Part shown: positions 33,602 to 43,200 of the stretch, in pieces
Layout of the letters: each line of letters begins with the position of its first letter
How positions within the stretch are numbered: the stretch's first letter is position 1
NCBI GenBank assembly: GCA_964621785.1
Contig: CAZUPD010000016.1
Coordinates: forward strand, 22,673-86,672
Reading direction: 5' to 3'
Source: JACKDW01 sp964621785
GTDB taxonomy: Bacteria; Myxococcota_A; Polyangia; Nannocystales; Nannocystaceae
Length of the DNA: 64,000 bases
Program-made: the position numbers and the translations under genes
Notes under the pieces: generated by a model
The model's input: only the letters and a program-made list of their open reading frames with translations
Told to the model about the DNA's origin: nothing
The model's database searches: none

Positions 33602-35092
33602 ATGCTGAGCCTCTCCTTTTCGATCGCCGCAAGCCTATCCGCGCTCGCAACAGCGCCCGAGACGTCACCTCGCCCGCTCGACCGAGATGTACCCCAGGCC
33701 GTGGCAAGCCACACGTCCTCAGGCTCGCAAACCGCAGTGACGGCTTCCGAGCCCAACCCGTACAACATCGACATCGATCTCGAGCATCTTCCCGAGCCCG
33801 AATTAGAGCAACTGAAAAAAAAGCAACTGAGCTTCGTCCCTGGGCTGCGCTACTGGGTTCGCGGATTTGGTCGCCAGGTGACGAGTTTTGATGCCAGCGC
33901 ACCTGCCCACCAATACGGCATCATCCACCAAGCTCGCCTGCACGCCCGCGCCAGCTATGGACCGGTGTCGGCGTTCGTCCAACTCCAGGACGCGCGCACC
34001 TGGGGGTTTGAACAATCGACCACCTCCAACGACGCCAACACCGATCTCCACCAGGGATACTTCGACCTCGCCGGCGCCACCGGCAAGCTCAGTGGCTCGC
34101 TCCGACTCGGGCGTCAGGAGATCATCATCGGCTCCCGGCGGCTGTTTGCCGAGCGGCCGTGGAATCCCAATGGGCAATCGTTCGACGCGTTGCGGTTGCG
34201 CGGCTCCTCCACGGTTGTCGAACTCGATGTATTTGCAGCGATGTTGGCTCCGCCTCGCACCATCGAAGCGCAAGTCGACGGCGAGGATGTATCAATCTCG
34301 ACCCGTGGCGGGTATGTCGGCGGTGCGTATCTCACCATCCATGCCCATCCGGCAATCGCCATCGATGCTGCAATGTTTTGGGACTACGAAGGCCCGACCG
34401 CAACCGACCTCAACCGCGACCGCAGAATCATCAGCCCGGGCGTGCGGCTGCACGGTCAACCGGTCCGCGGGTGGAACTACGAGCTCGAGGGCTACTACCA
34501 AGCCGGTGCACAGTTTCGCCTGCCCCACCGCGCCTGGGCACTGGCCGCCCTGACGAGTTACGAATTTGATGTAGATACACGTCCAACCCCGTACCTGGGC
34601 TACACCCTCGCCAGCGGCCAGTCGTGTCCTCCGTCTGAGGATGGAACGTGTGCACTCGGAGAGCGCAGCACCGAGTTCTTCGACTTCTACCGCCGCCGCC
34701 ACGGTTATCAGGGCATCGCCGACTTGGCCCTCATGCGCAACATCGGCGACCTCGAGACAGGGGTCGGGCTCAAACCCCACAGCAAGCTAGGCCTCAACGT
34801 CGACTACCACCTGTTTCACCTCCAACAGCCTGATGGACGCTGGTGGCGGGTACCCGACAATCTCGTAGGCGCGGGGTTCGACCCGCAAAACCAGGCGCGG
34901 CTCCTCGGCCAAGAGTTCGACTTCCGCCTGCTTGCCCGACCGTTCGACGCCGAGTGGCAAGGTCGTAAGCTCGACCTGCTGAAGATCGAAGTCGGCTATG
35001 CCCTATTCCTCCCGCTCGCCGCCGCGAGGACGATCGCTGGGGGCTCGGACCCACGACACTTTTGGTATCTGTGGTTCACCACCGAGTTTTAA
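33602..35092 (+). CDS. Alginate-export-family outer membrane porin
   Basis: A 496-residue outer-membrane beta-barrel of the alginate export family (Alginate_exp), which includes AlgE-like porins but is broad in substrate. A signal peptide (MLSLSFSIAASLSALATA) is followed by a Pro/Thr-rich stretch, then regular amphipathic strands: FVPGLRYWVRGFGRQV, FVQLQDARTWGFE, the family signature LRLGRQEIIIGSRRLF, FDALRLRGSSTVVELDVF, and the last strand FWYLWFTTEF ending in Phe as barrels do. The palindrome appears twice (34228, 34570), both over Asp-Val codons. Substrate cannot be told from sequence. Confidence 0.85.
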   Translation: MLSLSFSIAASLSALATAPETSPRPLDRDVPQAVASHTSSGSQTAVTASEPNPYNIDIDLEHLPEPELEQLKKKQLSFVPGLRYWVRGFGRQVTSFDASAPAHQYGIIHQARLHARASYGPVSAFVQLQDARTWGFEQSTTSNDANTDLHQGYFDLAGATGKLSGSLRLGRQEIIIGSRRLFAERPWNPNGQSFDALRLRGSSTVVELDVFAAMLAPPRTIEAQVDGEDVSISTRGGYVGGAYLTIHAHPAIAIDAAMFWDYEGPTATDLNRDRRIISPGVRLHGQPVRGWNYELEGYYQAGAQFRLPHRAWALAALTSYEFDVDTRPTPYLGYTLASGQSCPPSEDGTCALGERSTEFFDFYRRRHGYQGIADLALMRNIGDLETGVGLKPHSKLGLNVDYHLFHLQQPDGRWWRVPDNLVGAGFDPQNQARLLGQEFDFRLLARPFDAEWQGRKLDLLKIEVGYALFLPLAAARTIAGGSDPRHFWYLWFTTEF

Positions 35093-35141
35093 TTTCCGTG
35101 CAGACACAAATTTTTGCCTGTGAGCCCGACTCATCGGCCAG

Positions 35142-35669
35142 TTGAGCGACGGTTGCGTTCCGAGTACCCTCGCACCTCTCGTGCACACGCTGAGCCACCA
35201 CCAAGACTTCCTCTATCTGCGATTTGCCAACGTATTCATCGCGCTCGTCCGCGGCGAGCCGTCGCGTTCGATGATCGATGGGATGCACGCGAACATGGTG
35301 GCGATGCGTAGCGATTGTCCCCGCGGAGTGGGGTTTTTACTGATCAAACTCCCCGGTGCACCGATCCCACACGGGGCCATCCGCAAGCGGGCCCAGCATC
35401 TGTTCCACGACCTTCGCAACGACCTGCGGGGATTTGCCGGTGTCAGCGAGGGCAGTGGATTTTGGGCGTCGACCACCCGGGCCGCGATGATGACCATCAC
35501 GCTGTTCGGCCGTCGGCCCTATCCCATGAAAATCTTCGGCAATGTCGAAGACGGGGCGCGCTGGCTCCTCGATGTCTTTTCGCTGTGCCCGACGCCCAAC
35601 AGTTGGGTCGCGTTTCAAACGACATTGGGCGAGCGACGCGAAGCTTGGATCGCGGCCTCTCCGAAATAG
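35142..35669 (+). CDS. Uncharacterised small cytoplasmic protein
   Basis: A protein of about 160-175 residues that I do not recognise with confidence. It has alternating strands and helices (FLYLRFANVFIALVRG, GVGFLLIKLPG, MMTITLFGRRPYPMKIF) followed by an amphipathic helix with GARWLLDVF, loosely resembling STAS-like or small regulatory alpha/beta folds seen in myxobacteria. No signal peptide. The reading frame opens with TTG at 35142; a GTG at 35181 (VHTLSHHQDF) is an equally good start, and neither has a ribosome site. The palindrome TGTATTTACA lies 2 bp after the stop. Coding character is better than that of the opposite strand. Confidence 0.6.
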   Translation: MSDGCVPSTLAPLVHTLSHHQDFLYLRFANVFIALVRGEPSRSMIDGMHANMVAMRSDCPRGVGFLLIKLPGAPIPHGAIRKRAQHLFHDLRNDLRGFAGVSEGSGFWASTTRAAMMTITLFGRRPYPMKIFGNVEDGARWLLDVFSLCPTPNSWVAFQTTLGERREAWIAASPK

Positions 35670-35759
35670 ATGTATTTACAACACAATCAGTGTCCTTGAG
35701 GGTGTACCGGCGCTCACTCGACGCACCGCCAGTCCGTCCCGTTGAAACCCTGTAGGAAG

Positions 35760-38441
35760 CTACGTCAATGCCCGCGCGGTCAACAACTCGAGCTTCGTCA
35801 GGTCGAGCGAATAGTAAGGTGCCAACTGGGACCCCATATCCTTGAGAATGTCACGCCGTGCAGTCTCGTGAATCACATCGATTTGGTGGCCGAGCTTCTG
35901 CCATGATTGCAACGTCGTAATCAACCGATTGACCCAATTGGAGAACAGCCCGACCGCTGTCAGGGCCTTGCCCTTCGTCGCAGCCAAGTGGGATACTTCC
36001 CAAGCCGTTTCTGCCTTTTTCTCCACCATTTTGTACAACAGTATCTGAATACTATCTTCCTCGGGCCGCGGATCCATCACCAATTGATTGAGTGCGGTTC
36101 CCAGGGCGGCTGCTGCATTGCCGACCTCCATTCCGCCCACGCGGATGACATCCATCATCTCGCCCAAGTTAAGTGCGACGGGATTGACAGACATTGTCGG
36201 GGGAAGTGACATCTTGGGAATCGGCGTCTTGTGCTCTTTATATGCCTTAATCGCCTCTTGCATCTGCTCGTGGCGTTCCGCTTCAGCCTCGGGCCCCTGC
36301 TCGATATGTTCGATCGTTTCGCCGTGGTCGACCTCGAATCGATTGAGTACCTCGAGCGCCGCCGCCAGACGGTCGATAAACCCCTTGCGTGTCTTGTCCT
36401 TGTGTTTTTTGGCACCGGCTGCCATCGCCGTGGCGAGGGACACCAATTCGTCGCGCAGACCCTCCTCGGTCTCGGTGTCCTCAATGGTCAGGTGGAGTTT
36501 CCAGCGACCGACCCAGTGCTTGATCTCTTTACACAGCGACAAAATTGGTGCCGACGCCGGTGACACAAACGCGAGCTTGGCACTTTTGAAATCGGTGCGG
36601 AACTTATAGGTGTCCTGTGTATCGTAGTCGGTCGGCTCATAGCTTTGGGTGATCCCGACCTCGGTCTGCCAGCCCCCCTTGTAGGCCATCACCTGGTGCA
36701 TTGCTGTGACAATTGCATGGAGTTTGCCGCGGATCTTGGGGATATTTGTGCCGGCGTCATCGATGCGCTCAGGTCCGTCGAGCGTCCCGCCAAACACATC
36801 TGCGAGGATGGGGGCAATCGCCTCTTCCTGCGAAACTTGGTGATCGCCGGTTGTCTGGTAAATCGCGTACTTGCTGAGGCCTTTTTTGCCCTTCCGGCGC
36901 TCGCGGTCGAGTTGCAGCTCCATCGCCTTCCGGTAGTCGCCACACATTTGCGCCCAGATAGGTCCGACCACAGGATCCTTTCGAATCGCGCTGAGGTCCG
37001 GTTTGGGCAGGCGCAGCGTCGGGTTGTAACTCTTGCCTGTGTACCAAGGCATTGCGATCTCGAGCAGGGAATTGGCGATGACATTCGACATGTACTTGAG
37101 GTCGTTCCCGTCCATGGAGTAGTCGCCGTGAAACCGCCCAAGAGTGGTCGGCACACCCATCGGCAGGGCATTGAGTAGATCGTGCCAGGTGTTGACCAAC
37201 GGACCCGAGCGACCGATCCCTTCTCCGATCCGTCCGAGGGCGTGGGGCGACAGGTGGCCAGCGGCGAAACAGTCGGCCAAAAAGTGGCTGGCAAAACCCT
37301 CGAGGATGATGGCTTGGCGGGCGAGTTCCCGAGCGAGCTCCATATCTTTGTAACTCTTGGGCGCACTTCGGAGCTCGCACGCCATCCACATCTTTTGCTT
37401 GGCAATCGCGTGGTTGCGGCGATACTCAACCCCTGCCAGGGGATAGAAGTGGTTGGCGTTGGTACCTAATAGTGTATATTCACCAAACATGCCCAACGAG
37501 AGATAGTCGCTGCCCACCTCATCGACCTTGTCGGTCCAATCCTCGAGCGACGGACCGCGTTTTGACGACCCGCGTGCACGTGGGGACAGGTCGCCGGCAA
37601 ATCGGTTGGCGGCGCCGTAACTCATCGCCTTGCCCTTGGTTCCGCGGACCATAAACCGGTGGGTCGACTCCGATTCAACGATGTCCTTTCCATCAGGTTT
37701 AAACGCCTTTTCCTGGCTCGGGTCGTTCTCTTCCTCCTTGAGTTTGAAGCTGTCGTCGAGCAGCGACTCCATCCCATCGAGCTTGTCGTAGACGATCCTC
37801 CCGGCCTCCTGGCCCATGATGTAGTGATCAGGCTCGCCCCAAAACTGCACCGCTTCGGTCTTTTGTACACCTGCACCCGGCTGCCCGCTGTACTGGTCGA
37901 GCAGCGGCTCGGCCGACTTCCCGGCGACGACGTTGGTTGCAACTGCATCGGCATGTCGCTCGTGACGATCGCCCGCCTTGCCGAGACCACCGAACAGTTG
38001 CACACCGCCGCGCTGCTGGACCACGTGGGCAGCCTCGTGGGCAGCGACAAACAGACTCGGGCGGGTGGCAAACGCGACGTGCTCGCCCGTGGCAAACGCT
38101 TCGGCACCGATGTTCGCGGTACTCTTCCGCGCGGCCTGGTCCATATGCGCCTTGATATTCGAGACATCGTGTCGCCCGAACGAAGCCTGGATCTGCCGCG
38201 CAAATGGCAGGGACTGCCCAGATCCAGAGATGCCAGCCTGGGCTTGGGCGTGGACCGCGGAAGGGGTACTTGGGTCGCGCGGCCCATTCGACATTTGCAT
38301 GCGCATGGAGTTGAGCGACGCAGCAGAGTCGTGCCCATGTTCGTGTGCAGGACTCTCTCCGCAAGGCACCTCCGGGACGCGATGTTGAAGATCGACATCA
38401 CGCTCCGCCGATTGCCCCTCTACACCCTGATGAACGGCCAT
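35760..38441 (-). CDS. DUF4157 (eCIS-core) putative effector with phospholipase C-like centre
   Basis: An 893-residue protein. Residues about 78-146 are a DUF4157 domain, found in proteins linked to extracellular contractile injection systems: LPFARQIQASFGRHD, the metallopeptidase motif AAHEAAHVVQQ (HExxH at 135-139), and ERHADAVA after it. Residues about 200-480 resemble zinc-dependent phospholipase C/S1-nuclease folds, with GFASHFLADCFAAGHLSPH near 382-400 holding candidate metal-binding His and Asp. The C-terminal 400 residues are helical and unassigned. It has no signal peptide, as expected of an injected cargo. No injection-system genes are in the window. A processed, exported toxin is the likely role, by family inference. 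Confidence 0.8.
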   Translation of the reverse strand: MAVHQGVEGQSAERDVDLQHRVPEVPCGESPAHEHGHDSAASLNSMRMQMSNGPRDPSTPSAVHAQAQAGISGSGQSLPFARQIQASFGRHDVSNIKAHMDQAARKSTANIGAEAFATGEHVAFATRPSLFVAAHEAAHVVQQRGGVQLFGGLGKAGDRHERHADAVATNVVAGKSAEPLLDQYSGQPGAGVQKTEAVQFWGEPDHYIMGQEAGRIVYDKLDGMESLLDDSFKLKEEENDPSQEKAFKPDGKDIVESESTHRFMVRGTKGKAMSYGAANRFAGDLSPRARGSSKRGPSLEDWTDKVDEVGSDYLSLGMFGEYTLLGTNANHFYPLAGVEYRRNHAIAKQKMWMACELRSAPKSYKDMELARELARQAIILEGFASHFLADCFAAGHLSPHALGRIGEGIGRSGPLVNTWHDLLNALPMGVPTTLGRFHGDYSMDGNDLKYMSNVIANSLLEIAMPWYTGKSYNPTLRLPKPDLSAIRKDPVVGPIWAQMCGDYRKAMELQLDRERRKGKKGLSKYAIYQTTGDHQVSQEEAIAPILADVFGGTLDGPERIDDAGTNIPKIRGKLHAIVTAMHQVMAYKGGWQTEVGITQSYEPTDYDTQDTYKFRTDFKSAKLAFVSPASAPILSLCKEIKHWVGRWKLHLTIEDTETEEGLRDELVSLATAMAAGAKKHKDKTRKGFIDRLAAALEVLNRFEVDHGETIEHIEQGPEAEAERHEQMQEAIKAYKEHKTPIPKMSLPPTMSVNPVALNLGEMMDVIRVGGMEVGNAAAALGTALNQLVMDPRPEEDSIQILLYKMVEKKAETAWEVSHLAATKGKALTAVGLFSNWVNRLITTLQSWQKLGHQIDVIHETARRDILKDMGSQLAPYYSLDLTKLELLTARALT

Positions 38442-38662
38442 AGAATCACGTTACGGGACTGTCTCTCTGGAGTCAAAGCAAGATAAACATGTCTTTTTAG
38501 ACATGTAAAAATATCACGGGACCAGCGCGCTCGGAATCACACGTGGAGAGGTCAATCGAGCGAACGCAACGCGGACCGACTTCGCCCTCGCGACCTCTCG
38601 CCCAAATCCGAGTCCAACGGCGCGCAGTATGAATGGGTGCAAGTACACTCGTTTGCGAGGCG

Positions 38663-39358
38663 TTACTCGCCGGCCCGACGTTCAAACCGGGGCACCGGTG
38701 CATGGCAGTAGGGAGTTTTCCCGGTGCGGGCGTAGTAGTTTTGGTGGTAGTCCTCGGCCGGCCAGAACGTCTTTGCCTGTTCGATCGCGGTCGCCACGGC
38801 ATAGCCGTTTTGTTGGAGCTCGCCGATCAACGCCTCAACGACCTTGCGCTCTTCCGGGCCGTTGACAAACACCGCCGAACGATACTGTTTGCCGATATCA
38901 GGCCCTTGACGGTTGACCTCGGTCGGATCGTGAATCTCGAAAAAACGTTTGGTCACCGCGCGGTAGTCGATCTTGCTCGGGTCGTAGGTGACGCGCACGG
39001 TTTCGACATGACCACTGTCGGTATGCGAGACGACCTCGTAGCTCGGCGACGGCACATCCCCGCCCATGTACCCCGACTCGACATCGATCACGCCCGGCAA
39101 CTGCTCGAGGAAGTGCTCGACGCCCCAAAAACATCCGCCGGCAAAATATCCCATCGCCTGACCTGCGGGCGCCGTTTGAGGGGTTGCATCGGCGGACACA
39201 CTCGCGCCCGCACCGACACGCTCCACTTCTTCGACCTGCGGAGATGATGTCTGCGGCGGTTCTCCGCCCGTCTTGCAGCCACCCGCGAACATGGTCGCGC
39301 AGGCACCCAGGCACAGAATCAGCGGAATTCGGCTCACAGTGGCAGGTAGGGTCGTCAC
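38663..39358 (-). CDS. msrA: Peptide methionine sulfoxide reductase A, lipoprotein form
   Basis: MsrA reduces methionine-S-sulfoxide in damaged proteins. This 231-residue version has a signal peptide and lipobox FAGGC, so it acts in the envelope rather than the cytoplasm. After a Thr/Pro-rich linker the catalytic Cys is in YFAGGCFWGVEHFLEQLPGV, followed by GYMGG, YEVVSHTDSGHVETVRVTYD, YRSAVFV, and the ending WPAEDYHQNYYARTGKTPYCH carrying the resolving Cys. The Trp, Glu and Asp of the active site are present. It stands alone, divergent from the EI24-like gene. Confidence 0.94.
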   Translation of the reverse strand: MTTLPATVSRIPLILCLGACATMFAGGCKTGGEPPQTSSPQVEEVERVGAGASVSADATPQTAPAGQAMGYFAGGCFWGVEHFLEQLPGVIDVESGYMGGDVPSPSYEVVSHTDSGHVETVRVTYDPSKIDYRAVTKRFFEIHDPTEVNRQGPDIGKQYRSAVFVNGPEERKVVEALIGELQQNGYAVATAIEQAKTFWPAEDYHQNYYARTGKTPYCHAPVPRFERRAGE

Positions 39359-39441
39359 AGCCAGACAATCGACGGGCGCGTATGAATGTTACACCCCGAT
39401 TGGACTTGCATCGCCCGCGCGGACGCGGGAACGTCTTGCCA

Positions 39442-40218
39442 ATGCACGCCACGCCGATGGTCCAACACCCACCCCCCGGGTTGATGCGGGGCGTTCGCAC
39501 AGCGGTTTCGGGACTGCGACGGGCACTTGGAAACGCAGATGTCCGCAGGGCCTACCGTCGGTTGATCGTCGTGATCACGCTGACCTGTCTCGTACTTGCG
39601 ACGGCCATGATCGGCGGGCTGTGGTGGTGGACACAGGTCCCGGTCGATGCGGGATGGTGGCTCGCCACCGGTCTATGGGTCCTGCGCGTTGCAGGTACAC
39701 TGATCGCCCTGATGGCGACCCCGATGCTCGGGCTGTTCACCGTCAACATCGTGTTTCCGATGCTCGCCGAGGATGTGTTTTTCGCCGGGTTGCGAGCGGT
39801 CGACCCCGCCCGCGCCGAGGCCCTCGAGGCCTGTGACGGGATGTCGGTGATGGCGTCGCTGTGGATGACAGTCACCCGCATGATCTACTTTTTAGGCCTC
39901 ACCGCGGTGTCAATGGTGGTCACCCTCATTCCGGTGATCGGAGCGATCGCCGGGCCCCTGCTGCAACTGTGGGGCACCGCGCGGGTGATGACCTGGGAAC
40001 TGCTCGACCCCTATTTCGACAAGCGCAACATGAAGTTGCAGGCACAAAAACAATTCGTCAAACGACGCGAAAGGGCGATGGTCGGGTTTGGCCTCCCAGC
40101 CGCGGTGATGATGGCGGTCCCATTTGCCGGGCCATTGATGTTTGGTCTGGTCCAGGCCGCGGCCGGTGACCTCTTGGTGGTGATCGATCCCGAGTCCGAG
40201 GGCGTGCCACTTCCCTGA
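39442..40218 (+). CDS. EI24/CysZ-like membrane protein
   Basis: A 258-residue integral membrane protein of the EI24 domain family (etoposide-induced 2.4/CysZ group; CysZ is a sulfate channel in E. coli). Hydrophobic segments: LIVVITLTCLVLATAMIGGL, WVLRVAGTLIALMATPMLGL, FLGLTAVSMVVTLIPVIG and VGFGLPAAVMMAVPFAGPLM, with the family phrase IVFPMLAEDVF between. ATG at 39442 (MHATPMVQ) is the preferred start; Met codons at 39382 and 39484 are alternatives. The palindrome at 39690 falls over Val-Ala-Gly-Thr codons. Substrate is not evident. It converges with the kinase gene, 33 bp apart. Confidence 0.75.
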   Translation: MHATPMVQHPPPGLMRGVRTAVSGLRRALGNADVRRAYRRLIVVITLTCLVLATAMIGGLWWWTQVPVDAGWWLATGLWVLRVAGTLIALMATPMLGLFTVNIVFPMLAEDVFFAGLRAVDPARAEALEACDGMSVMASLWMTVTRMIYFLGLTAVSMVVTLIPVIGAIAGPLLQLWGTARVMTWELLDPYFDKRNMKLQAQKQFVKRRERAMVGFGLPAAVMMAVPFAGPLMFGLVQAAAGDLLVVIDPESEGVPLP

Positions 40219-40251
40219 TGCTCGTACATTGATCATACTCGGGGTTGTACG

Positions 40252-43200
40252 TCAGCGCCCGCGCGGGGGACGGATCACGAGTAGGTTGCGGTCGTGCCCT
40301 GCGAGGATCACCTCCGGCGTGCCGTTGCCATCGAGATCCGCAACAACCGGCGCTGCTTCGATATTTGTATCCCCAGTGGTCACGCGAAACTGCAGCTCTC
40401 CGGTGTGGCCGTCCAGGACATAAAGTGTCCCATCGCGCAGGGGGGCTAACACTTCGAGCTCGCCGTTACCGTCGAGATCGGCAGCTTGTAGTGGCGCCGC
40501 ACCGCGTGGTGATTGTCCGTCGACGGTGGGCGTAAAACGCCACACGACTTCGCCCTCGCGCGTCAGGGCGACCACACCGTCTGCGACGGTTGCCACCACC
40601 AAGAGTTGGCTGTTCGCGCCATCGCTTGGTTGAGCGAACTCGGGTGGCACGAGCAACACACGCCCGAGTGGTGAACCCATCCCGGGAATCCGGCGGACAA
40701 CCTCGCCGGTGGAGCGTCGCACGGCCACCAAGTCGACACCGTCGCCCTGTCCCGCAGCCTCGGTCAGCAACTCGGGCTCGCCATCGAGATCGATGTCGAA
40801 GTCGACCGGCGGATAAAAATGCCGGGTGTCGAGGGCCAATCGCCACAGCTCACCCGACGAACGAAGTGCCACCAAATCGCCGTTGTGCAGGCCCAAGACA
40901 AACACTGCTTGTCCATCTGGCTGGTGAAATACCGCCGGCGGAGCCCACGTCCCGTCCCCTCGCACGGGCACCGTCCACTGGAGACTGAGATCGTGCAATC
41001 GATGTACAGACATCGGATCATCCGCGTTCCACGGCACCGTGACAACTTCGTACTCGCCGTCGCGTTCGACATCGACGAGCAGCGGATCGGTGTAACTCAC
41101 TGGGATATCGACCTTCGCCAACATCCGCGCGTCGCGTCCGGAGTAACGGGATAGACTGCGCCCCGATACGACCAGGAGGTCGAGGCCACCGCGCGCGTCG
41201 GGTACCGGCAGGGGTCGCCGCAGGGAGTCATTGAGCACCGTCGTCGCCCGGTTTTCGAGGCGTCCGGTCTTGGCATCAAACAGATTGAGCGTGGAGAGTT
41301 TGTCGAAATCGCCGATCGCCGCAACTTCCAAGGACCCGTCGCCGTCGAAATCCGCAACCTGTGGGGTGGCCCGAAGACCATCTGCAGCCCGCTGCCACCA
41401 CAACCACCGTTGCGCCGTGATCAGTGCGGGACCGCGGGCTTGTAGCAGGAGATCGGGAAATCCATCGGCATCGACATCTCCGGCACTGACCAAACGCTCA
41501 ACGGGGCTGTCGAGGGTCACCGAATCCCTCACCCCGACATCTGGACGCAGGCTGACAAGTGTCTGGTCGGCGCACCCGAGCAGCCATTCATCGCGACCAT
41601 CCCCATCCCAGTCGACCTGCTCCGGCTCCGTCGAAGGTGTGCCGGAGGTCGCGACCTCCGCCACGATCTCCCCGGTTTCGAGTGCGACAAACTCGACCCC
41701 ACCGGCGTGCACGAGCAGCACCATGTCCGGCCAGCCATCGGTCGCCGGGGCCCCGTACCCGCGGGTTTCCTCCGGCATCTCGCGCGACCACATCACTTCG
41801 CCAAATGCGTCGACCAGGGCCACGTTCCCGGGTTTGGCCTGCTCCTGTTGAAACAACAGCACCCGCGACGGGGCACCGGACTCGCCAAATGTCACGACAG
41901 ACGCCCGGACCGCGGAAAGCTCCCAACGCGGCATCCCGGTGTCTCCGGCCAATAAGCGACAGGTCCCGGCATCTGGGTGGGTGACGAGTAGTTCTTCTCG
42001 ATGGTCTGCGTCGATGTCGAGCACGAGCAACTCGCTGCCCACGAGCTCGGCGGTCGCCCACTTGAGGGTTCCGGTTTTTGCGTCAAGGGCCCGCAGCCGG
42101 TGGGCCTCCTGCTGCACGATCCACGGACCTTCCACGCCGTTCAACAGAACCTGGCGATTGATGCGGGCACCGTCGAGCTGCCACAGGGTCTCTCCACGGG
42201 CAAGATCGATTGCAACCGTCACTCCCGGGGGGAAGTCGGGCACGATCAGGGTATCGGGGTGCTGCCCGCGGGTGGCCACAAGTGCATGCGTCGCGGTTTT
42301 ATTTGCATGGTCAACTTTTTGGTGCCACACGCGTTTCGCCCCGGACTCGCTCACCGACCACATGCCGACCTGCCGACCCCCCTCCGCGGCCTGCAGGCTG
42401 ATGAGTTCGCTACGCCCGTCGCCGTCGATATCGAACCACAGCGCTTGCGTTCCGACCGACTCGCCCAAGTCGAGCTTCCAAAGCTCGCGGTCGTTCCACG
42501 GGTCGCTGATGGCGACGTTGTTGAAAAACCGATGTCCGACTTCTGGGCGACCGTCGCCTGTCAGATCCCCGATCCACTCGGGAGGATAGCGGATGCCGAT
42601 GTGTCGCCGCGACCAGCGAAGTGCCGGGGTGAGCGAAAGATACGTGCCGATTGTCGAATCGGCCGCAACGTCAATGGTCCGGCGGGCGTCGTAGTGCCCA
42701 AGTAAATGTACACGCACATGATGCTCGCCGATATCAAGCTCGTGGTCGCGCAGCCGCGATCCGTACTCGACCCCGTCGATCGAAACCGAGGCCCCGGTCG
42801 GCGCCGCTTCGAGGTTGAGCGTCCCCTGCTGCGGCGAGAGGACCACCGAGTGTTGACGGGTCGCCCCACGTTCGAGCTCGACGACATCCTCGGCCGCGAG
42901 CATACCTGCGGCCTCGACCCGCAACCGGTGTACACCCGGCGCGACATCCCCCACGGCCCCCCCATTGACGACCGTCAGAGGATGCGCATCGACCCACACG
43001 GCGGACGGCCGCACCGGTCCCCACGGACCCGCGACATCGACCTCGATCCGTGCAGGTCTCGTTGCATAGCCAATTAAAATGACAAGTGCCCCGCACACGA
43101 GCAGAGCCCCGAGGATGGCCGCGGCAAACCGCAGACGTCGCCAGGGATCGCGCTCTAACTCCGCGAGTATCTCGGGCATCGAGCCGTGGCGTTGCTCGGG

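Noticed and set aside
35101..35120. Possible further copy of the GGGCAA/TTGCCC operator
   Set aside because: Only one diverged half (TTTTTGCCTG) is present, with no matching left arm.
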